NCBI GenBank assembly: GCA_002367695.1
Contig: DFDK01000107.1
Coordinates: 6,296-42,262 of the forward strand
DNA length: 35,967 nucleotides
Direction of reading: 5' to 3'
Source of the DNA: Acidimicrobium sp. UBA3029
Lineage (GTDB): Bacteria; Actinomycetota; Acidimicrobiia; Acidimicrobiales; Ilumatobacteraceae
The notes under the pieces are model-generated. The model saw only the letters and a program-made list of their open reading frames with translations. It was not told the origin of the DNA and ran no database searches. Position numbers and translations under genes: made by a program. Positions 30,589-35,967 of the stretch are shown piece after piece. Position 1 is the first letter of the stretch; each line of letters opens with the position of its first letter.

Positions 30589-31686
30589 ATGAAATTCAGA
30601 GTAGAGCGAGAGGTTCTCGCTGAGGCATTAGGGGCTGCAGCAAGGGTTGCATCTACACGTAACAACGCAATGCCCGCACTATCAGGAGTTCGCATTGAAG
30701 TTACGGGCGACAAGTTGTCGTTGTCGTGCACAGACAATGACCTGTCGGTTCAATTTGTTTTAAATGTTGGTGGTCAAGAAGACGGTGTTGTCGTGGCCAG
30801 CGCAAAACTGATGAGCGATATTGTGAGATCGATGTCTGAAGGCAAAGTAAGTGTTGAAACAGCCGGCGACACAGTCAGTGTGAGTTCTGGTCGGGCCCAA
30901 TTCACTGTCCCAACATTTGCAGCAACAGATTTTCCAAACATTGTTCAAGCAAGCGCACCACCAGTCACATTGGCAGCAAACCTTTTTGCTGATGCTTTGC
31001 GACAAGTTGTTCGGGCGGCTTCGTCTGACATGCAAAGACTGGCCCTTACAGGGGTGTTGATGTCGGCCGAACCGGAAGGGTTGCGACTCGTAGCAACCGA
31101 TTCGTATCGGCTTGCTGTACGTGATCTACCAGGTAGCAACATATTGGGCCACGGCGAAAAAGTAGTTATTCCGAGCCGCGCCCTTAACGAACTGCAACGA
31201 CTGCTTGCAAGCGGCGAAGAAGCCTCACTGTGTTTGGCAGGCGACCGCGCAACATTTACTGTTGGCCAAGCAACACTCAGTACAAGTTTGTTACAAATTG
31301 AGTTTCCAAATTATCGTCAACTCATCCAGCCGAGCTACCCAAACACACTGACCACAGCTCGTGAACCACTGCTTGAAGCGATTCGTCGTTGTCGAATTTT
31401 GGCTCGTGAAACCACTCCAGTTCGCCTCGAGATGACTGCAACTTCACTCAAATTGATTGTTGTTACTCAAGATGTTGGCAACACGGTTGAAGAACTCGAC
31501 GCAACAATGGTTGGATCAGAAATTACGGTTGGTTTCAACCCTGAGTATCTAGCTAATGGCATCGAAGCAGTGAGTGGTGACGAAATCACCATTCAGACAA
31601 CCGACCCAATCAAACCTGCAGTGTTGCGCGGAGTTGGGGCACCTGACTATTTGTACTTAGTGATGCCTCAACGCCTCACCAACTAG
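30589..31686 (+). CDS. dnaN: DNA polymerase III beta subunit (sliding clamp)
   Basis: The product, 365 aa, is the dimeric processivity clamp made of three similar domains per monomer. The N-terminus MKFRVEREVLAEALGAAARV and the C-terminus DYLYLVMPQRL, with the conserved P-M/Q-R-like end, match the family, as do the blocks SGVRIEVTGDKLSLSCTDND and LRLVATDSYRLAVRD. An SD-like GAAGGAG precedes the ATG. It lies between the probable oriC and recF, the classic order. Confidence 0.96.
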   Translation: MKFRVEREVLAEALGAAARVASTRNNAMPALSGVRIEVTGDKLSLSCTDNDLSVQFVLNVGGQEDGVVVASAKLMSDIVRSMSEGKVSVETAGDTVSVSSGRAQFTVPTFAATDFPNIVQASAPPVTLAANLFADALRQVVRAASSDMQRLALTGVLMSAEPEGLRLVATDSYRLAVRDLPGSNILGHGEKVVIPSRALNELQRLLASGEEASLCLAGDRATFTVGQATLSTSLLQIEFPNYRQLIQPSYPNTLTTAREPLLEAIRRCRILARETTPVRLEMTATSLKLIVVTQDVGNTVEELDATMVGSEITVGFNPEYLANGIEAVSGDEITIQTTDPIKPAVLRGVGAPDYLYLVMPQRLTN

Positions 31687-31709
31687 TGACACCGTAGTGT
31701 TGCCGGCCT

Positions 31710-32801
31710 GTGATTATTCAACACCTGGAGCTCACTGACTTTCGTAACTATGCGTCGGCTCAGATCACTTTGACCGATGGTGTCACCGCGGTCATCGGCA
31801 ACAACGGGCAAGGCAAAACTAATCTTGTCGAAGCATTGTCATATTTAGCAACTCTTAAAAGTTTTAGGGGTGTGCCCACAGAGGCAATGATCAGAACTGG
31901 TGCCAATACCGCCGTGATTCGGGCGACAATTACCCACACGGATGGGCGTGAGGTGCTGATAGAGGCAGAACTCAGCCGGACAGGCCGCAATAAAGTGCTG
32001 GTAAATAAACAAAAACTGGCCAAAACCCGCGATTTATTGGGGGTTATGCGCACCACCGTGTTTTCCCCTCAAGACCTCAACCTTGTGCAAGATGCGCCGT
32101 CGGTGCGAAGAGATTTTTTGGACGACGCATTGGTGGCATTGTGGCCAAAACAAGATGCGTTGTGCAGCGAGGTTGAACGTGTGCTCAAACAACGAAACGC
32201 TTTACTTAAACAGTCAGGTGGGCGACTTTCTCCCGACATTGCAACAACACTCGATGTATGGGACGAAAAGTTATCGACGCATGGAACACAACTTGGTGAT
32301 GTTCGCACACACATGCTTGAGATGTTGTTGCCGCAAGTTCAATCTGCGTATGTAGAGCTTGCCGAACTGGACGAAGGTCAAACTCCTGTAGGTATGTCGT
32401 ACGCCCCGGAATGGAGAACAAAAGGTCTCGCACGTTGTTTGAGTGAAAGTCGTAATGATGATGTGAGGCGCGGTTCGAGCACTGTTGGCCCACATCGCGA
32501 CGATATCGAATTGTCAATTAATGGTTTACCCGCACGAACACACTCCTCACAAGGAGAGCAACGGACCCTCGCACTTGCTCTTCGATTGGCTGTGCATCGC
32601 CTCATCACCACCGAGATTGGTAGCCCACCAGTGCTTATTTTGGACGATGTGTTATCAGAATTAGACCCACATCGGAGCGCCGCCCTCCTCCGGCACTTCC
32701 CTCTAGGCCAAGTGCTGATTACGTCTGCTGGGGTTTTGCCCCAAACCGCACATCCAGACACTCTCGTACACATTGAAGGTGGAACCATCCGTGCAGACTG
32801 A
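31710..32801 (+). CDS. recF: DNA replication and repair protein RecF
   Basis: The product, 363 aa, is an SMC-like ATPase that helps load RecA at gaps. The N-terminus is IIQHLELTDFRNYASAQI with the Walker A motif IGNNGQGKTNLVEALSYL (about 29-46). The signature and Walker B regions are THSSQGEQRTLALALRLA and PPVLILDDVLSELDPHR. It starts with GTG, 23 bases after dnaN. Its end overlaps dciA by about 11 bases. Confidence 0.95.
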   Translation: MIIQHLELTDFRNYASAQITLTDGVTAVIGNNGQGKTNLVEALSYLATLKSFRGVPTEAMIRTGANTAVIRATITHTDGREVLIEAELSRTGRNKVLVNKQKLAKTRDLLGVMRTTVFSPQDLNLVQDAPSVRRDFLDDALVALWPKQDALCSEVERVLKQRNALLKQSGGRLSPDIATTLDVWDEKLSTHGTQLGDVRTHMLEMLLPQVQSAYVELAELDEGQTPVGMSYAPEWRTKGLARCLSESRNDDVRRGSSTVGPHRDDIELSINGLPARTHSSQGEQRTLALALRLAVHRLITTEIGSPPVLILDDVLSELDPHRSAALLRHFPLGQVLITSAGVLPQTAHPDTLVHIEGGTIRAD

Positions 32802-33177
32802 CAACGAGAGCCAAAACATGAGCGAAGAAACCAACGAAGCAATAGACGAAAACGAGAAAGATTTTGTAACCGACAACGCAAGCAGTTCGCTGGCAGGTGC
32901 ACTCGACGCACTACTCGACCGGCTCGGTGCCGAATCAACAACCGCAATCACAGGAGTATTTGGCGAGTGGCCAAAAATTGTTGGTGAGCAAGTTGCCCAA
33001 CACGTCACACCAATAAAACTTGAGCGAGGTCGGCTCATCGTTGAAATCGACGATCCATCGTGGGCGACTCAAATGAGGTTTTTAGAACCGCAACTTATTG
33101 AGAAATTAAATGCAGCGACAACAAGCACAATTATTGCCATCGAAGTCCGAGTAAAACGCAATCCCCGCAACAGGTAA
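32791..33177 (+). CDS. dciA: DciA family protein (DUF721), probable helicase loader
   Basis: The product, 128 aa from GTG at 32791, has an acidic, disordered N-terminus and a C-terminal DUF721 domain: LAGALDALLDRLGAES, GEWPKIVGEQVAQHVTPIKL and LIVEIDDPSWATQMRFLEPQ. DciA proteins are thought to load DnaB in bacteria without DnaC or DnaI, and no such gene is seen here. Starts at TTG 32773 and ATG 32818 are also possible; GTG is preferred because a GAAGGTGG sequence lies eight bases before it. The gene is the Rv0004 equivalent, between recF and gyrB. Confidence 0.88.
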   Translation: MQTDNESQNMSEETNEAIDENEKDFVTDNASSSLAGALDALLDRLGAESTTAITGVFGEWPKIVGEQVAQHVTPIKLERGRLIVEIDDPSWATQMRFLEPQLIEKLNAATTSTIIAIEVRVKRNPRNR

Positions 33178-33226
33178 TTGGTAGACTTCACTGTGTTATT
33201 TATGTCGCTCAATTCGCTTAAAAATC

Positions 33227-33251
33227 CCCTTCGGGGCCCAACTTTTCGGGG
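33227..33251 (+). promoter_or_regulatory. Hairpin in the gyrB leader
   Basis: CCC, loop TTCG, GGG (33227-33236) forms a short but stable UUCG hairpin. A second GGGG (33248-33251), which looks like the gyrB SD, could pair with the same C run. The two pairings exclude each other. I see no good promoter hexamers in the rest of the 80-base gap apart from a TATTTA at about 33197. Confidence 0.3.
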
Positions 33252-33257
33252 TCAATA

Positions 33258-35225
33258 ATGGCAACTGCCAAAGCCAATAAATCGTCTACCGCGGGCTCTG
33301 CTTCGTACGGTGCAAAAGACATTCAAGTCCTTGAAGGCCTTGATCCAGTTCGCAAACGCCCAGGTATGTACATCGGGTCAACCGGTCTTGCAGGGTTACA
33401 TCACCTGATCTGGGAAGTGGTTGACAACGCAGTCGACGAAGCAATGGCCGGCTATTGCACAAAAGTAGTGATTACATTGCAAGCCGACGGCTCATGTTCA
33501 GTGAGCGACAATGGCCGCGGTATTCCAGTTGATCCATATCCATCTGGTCCACACAAAGGCAAGTCCGCACTCGAAGTAGTACTCACCGTGTTGCATGCTG
33601 GTGGCAAGTTTGGTGGCGACGGATACAAAGTTTCTGGTGGTCTGCACGGAGTGGGTGTCAGTGTTGTTAACGCATTATCTAAAAAACTTGTTGCAGAAGT
33701 CGACCGTGACGGTGTGCGTTACAAACAAGAGTTTGTCGACGGCGGTACTCCAAAAACCAAAATTACAAAAGTTGGTGCATCTCCGAGCAAGACGGCAACA
33801 GGTACAACCATTACGTTTATTCCTGACCCAATAGTTTTTGCTGCTGAAGGCACCGAGTTTGTTGGGCGCACCGTCATCGAACGTTTGCAAACGATTGCAT
33901 TTCTTAATCGCGATCTTGAAGTGGTGTTTGTTGATGAACGCGCAGATAAAAAACAGAAAATCACCTACCAATACAAGGGTGGAATTGTCGATTTTGTGAA
34001 GCACCTCAATGCGTCACGTGATGCATTGTTTAACAAGGTTGCCAATTACGAAGCCAGCGAAGCCGATCAGACACTCGATATTGCCCTGCAGTGGAATACC
34101 GGTTACTACGAAGGCATTTATGGATATGCCAACGGTATTTCCACAGTTGAAGGCGGCATGCATGTAGAGGGTTTCAAGACAGCGCTTACTTCCGTGCTCA
34201 ATAAATACGCGCGTGCAAGCGGCGGCCTCAAAGAAAAAGAAGAAAACCTACTTGGCGAAGACATTCGTGAAGGTCTGACTGCCATCGTTGCTGTCAAACT
34301 TCGCGAGCCACAATTTGAAGGTCAAACAAAAGCAAAACTCGGCAACGTTTCAATTCGTTCCTTTGTACAAAAAGAAACCAACACCAAACTCGAAGAGTGG
34401 TTGCAAGAAAACCCGACCGAAGCGAATCGCATTGTTAAAAAAGCAGTGAGCGCGGCACAAGCTCGCCTTGCAGCAAAAAATGCACGCAACGCCGTGAGAC
34501 GTAAAACCGCGCTTGCGGGTGCAGGCATGCCAGACAAATTGAAAGACTGCTCTAGCACCGATGCAAGCGAAACCGAATTGTTTATCGTTGAAGGCGACTC
34601 AGCTGGTGGCACTGCTGTCGACGCACGCGATCCACGCACTCAAGCAATTTTGCCTATCCGTGGCAAGATTCTCAACGTTGAGCGCGCGCGCATGGACAAA
34701 ATGTTGAAGAACACCGAGATTCAGACTCTCATCACCGCAATTGGTGGTGGTATTGGAAACGACGAGTTCAATAGCGAAAAAGCTCGCTATCACAAAGTCG
34801 TAATATTGGCGGACGCTGATGTTGATGGAAGCCACATCCGTACGCTGTTGCTCACATTCTTTTATCGACAGATGAAGCCAATGGTCGAGGCCGGATATAT
34901 CTACATCGCTCAACCACCATTGTTTTCCACCGAAATCGGCAAAAGCAAGATTTATCTCAAAGATGAGACTGCAAAAGAGAAATTCATGCGTGAAAATCCA
35001 AATCACAAAAAAGAATTTCAACGCTTGAAGGGCCTCGGTGAAATGGACTGGCAGGAGTTGCGTTCAACCACTATGCATGCCAACTCTCGCACGTTGCTGC
35101 AGGTAACAGTCGATGAAGCCGCATTGGCAGAAGACATCATGAGTGTGCTCATGGGTGACGATGTGGAAAGCCGCAAATTGTTTATCCAAACCAATGCACG
35201 CGACGTGCGAAACCTCGACTTTTAA
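33258..35225 (+). CDS. gyrB: DNA gyrase subunit B
   Basis: The product, 655 aa, is the ATPase subunit of gyrase, which introduces negative supercoils. The GHKL ATP-binding domain has EVVDNAVDEAMAGYC, SDNGRGIPVD and GGLHGVGVSVVNALS; the transducer has QTKAKLGN. The TOPRIM domain has ELFIVEGDSAGGTAVDARD and VVILADADVDGSHIRTLLL. The C-terminus reads LFIQTNARDVRNLDF, the usual GyrB end. Length is normal and lacks the E. coli-type insert. Confidence 0.97.
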   Translation: MATAKANKSSTAGSASYGAKDIQVLEGLDPVRKRPGMYIGSTGLAGLHHLIWEVVDNAVDEAMAGYCTKVVITLQADGSCSVSDNGRGIPVDPYPSGPHKGKSALEVVLTVLHAGGKFGGDGYKVSGGLHGVGVSVVNALSKKLVAEVDRDGVRYKQEFVDGGTPKTKITKVGASPSKTATGTTITFIPDPIVFAAEGTEFVGRTVIERLQTIAFLNRDLEVVFVDERADKKQKITYQYKGGIVDFVKHLNASRDALFNKVANYEASEADQTLDIALQWNTGYYEGIYGYANGISTVEGGMHVEGFKTALTSVLNKYARASGGLKEKEENLLGEDIREGLTAIVAVKLREPQFEGQTKAKLGNVSIRSFVQKETNTKLEEWLQENPTEANRIVKKAVSAAQARLAAKNARNAVRRKTALAGAGMPDKLKDCSSTDASETELFIVEGDSAGGTAVDARDPRTQAILPIRGKILNVERARMDKMLKNTEIQTLITAIGGGIGNDEFNSEKARYHKVVILADADVDGSHIRTLLLTFFYRQMKPMVEAGYIYIAQPPLFSTEIGKSKIYLKDETAKEKFMRENPNHKKEFQRLKGLGEMDWQELRSTTMHANSRTLLQVTVDEAALAEDIMSVLMGDDVESRKLFIQTNARDVRNLDF

Positions 35226-35257
35226 TTCGCGCAAGCTACGACGAAGGAAACAGATGT

Positions 35258-35967
35258 ATGGCAAGCAAAAAACCAACTAACAAACCAACAAAACGAGTGG
35301 CAAAAAAGCCTTCAACGTCTGCTGCTGGCGCACCACCTGTTAAACCTCCTCCTGGCCAAGAAAACCTGTTTACCAATCCAGATGCAATTCAACCGGTGCA
35401 GTTACAAGACGAGATGGAACGTTCGTTTCTTGACTATGCGATGTCGGTCATCATGTCGCGTGCACTTCCCGATGTTCGTGACGGTCTGAAGCCTGTTCAC
35501 CGCCGCATTATTTGGGACATGGATCAGCAAGGGTTTCGCCCTGACCGTCCATTCGTGAAATGCGCCCGAGTTACAGGCGACACAATGGCCCGCTACCACC
35601 CACACGGTGATGGCGCGATCTATGACGCCCTCGTTCGTATGGCTCAACCGTTCTCACTGCGCCACCCACTCATCGATTTCCATGGCAACTACGGTTCGCC
35701 AGACTTTGGTCCTGCAGCAAGCCGTTACACAGAGTCACGGCTACACCCACTCGCCATGCAACTGCTTGCCGACATCGATGAAGACACAGTCGATCTCATA
35801 CCCACATATGACGGCACGTCGGAAGAGCCGATTGTGTTGCCAGCCCGCTTTCCAAACTTGTTGGTCAATGGCAGCCAAGGCATTGCCGTTGGTATGGCCA
35901 CCAGTATTCCACCGCACAACCTGGGTGAAATCATTGACGCAACATTGCACTTGCTTGAAAACCCAAA
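35258..35967 (+). CDS. gyrA: DNA gyrase subunit A, N-terminal part
   Basis: The gene starts at ATG 35258, 32 bases after gyrB, with an SD-like GAAGGAAA, and runs off the window after 236 codons. The first 44 residues are rich in Lys, Pro and Ala and are longer than the family N-terminus. The core begins LQDEMERSFLDYAMSVIM, followed by SRALPDVRDGLKPVHRRI. The quinolone-region motif is RYHPHGDGAIYDALVRMAQ, with Gly119 at the position of E. coli Ser83. The catalytic tyrosine is Tyr157 in AASRYTESRL. An alternative ATG at 35254 in another frame stops after eight codons. Confidence 0.96.
   Translation, partial: MASKKPTNKPTKRVAKKPSTSAAGAPPVKPPPGQENLFTNPDAIQPVQLQDEMERSFLDYAMSVIMSRALPDVRDGLKPVHRRIIWDMDQQGFRPDRPFVKCARVTGDTMARYHPHGDGAIYDALVRMAQPFSLRHPLIDFHGNYGSPDFGPAASRYTESRLHPLAMQLLADIDEDTVDLIPTYDGTSEEPIVLPARFPNLLVNGSQGIAVGMATSIPPHNLGEIIDATLHLLENP

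Noticed and set aside
1..35967. CRISPR arrays, insertion sequences, integrases, toxin-antitoxin pairs or phage genes
   Set aside because: No regularly spaced repeats, transposase motifs, attachment sites or such proteins were seen. The region is conserved core chromosome.

Overview
The window is the replication-origin neighbourhood of an actinobacterial chromosome. Gene content and order (rnpA-rpmH / dnaA-dnaN-recF-dciA-gyrB-gyrA on one side; yidD-yidC-jag-rsmG-parA-parB, then trxA/trxB, a DUF6049-type gene and cca on the other) match the classic actinobacterial origin region. HspR with a HAIR operator, DUF5318, DUF6049 and a PASTA-less Ser/Thr kinase also point to Actinomycetota. Moderate base composition (near 50% GC by eye) and the protein style suggest the class Acidimicrobiia, perhaps a freshwater or marine Ilumatobacter-like lineage. 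That placement is inference, not proof. No insertion sequence, prophage, CRISPR array or rRNA operon is visible.

Layout. 1-2706 (minus): purA-purB-pyrE, starts overlapping stops, pyrE cut by the window edge. 2769-6690 (minus): dnaK-grpE-dnaJ-hspR heat-shock operon with a HAIR operator at 6790-6810. 6889-9988 (plus): gpmA and a large membrane-bound Fe-S oxidoreductase. 9989-10552 (minus): dcd. 10680-10750 (plus): tRNA-Gly(CCC). 10742-14897 (minus): DUF5318 gene, then rpsF-ssb-rpsR-rplI-dnaB and a small membrane protein. 14909-16315 (minus): cca. 16452-23244 (plus): DUF6049-like envelope protein, DegV, receptor-type Ser/Thr kinase, small membrane protein, trxB, trxA and a peptidoglycan-binding protein. 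23479-28602 (minus): rpmH-rnpA-yidD-yidC-jag-rsmG-parA-parB, with two parS sites. 28828-35967 (plus): dnaA, the probable oriC, dnaN, recF, dciA, gyrB and the start of gyrA.

How the genes fit together. Most of the window is replication, segregation, translation and membrane-insertion machinery. DnaA boxes occur in the dnaA promoter region, in the dnaA-dnaN gap, upstream of dnaB and downstream of parB. The plus-strand block 16452-23244 is the most biologically suggestive part. In mycobacteria the equivalent locus (from memory) carries pcnA, a DUF6049 protein, a MurJ-pseudokinase fusion, trxB, trxA and cwlM. Here there is no MurJ at that place. Instead there is a stand-alone kinase with all catalytic residues and an ectodomain resembling the MurJ-fusion ectodomain, and the CwlM-like protein has lost its amidase domain. 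A second notable point is the rpmH/rnpA pair, where the RNase P protein frame stays open through the whole of rpmH, as in Thermus.

No stretch longer than 300 bases lacks a gene. The largest gaps are 30310-30588 (probable oriC), 23245-23478 (DnaA boxes and a weak hairpin), 28603-28827 (divergent dnaA/rpmH promoters) and 6691-6888 (dnaK/gpmA control region).
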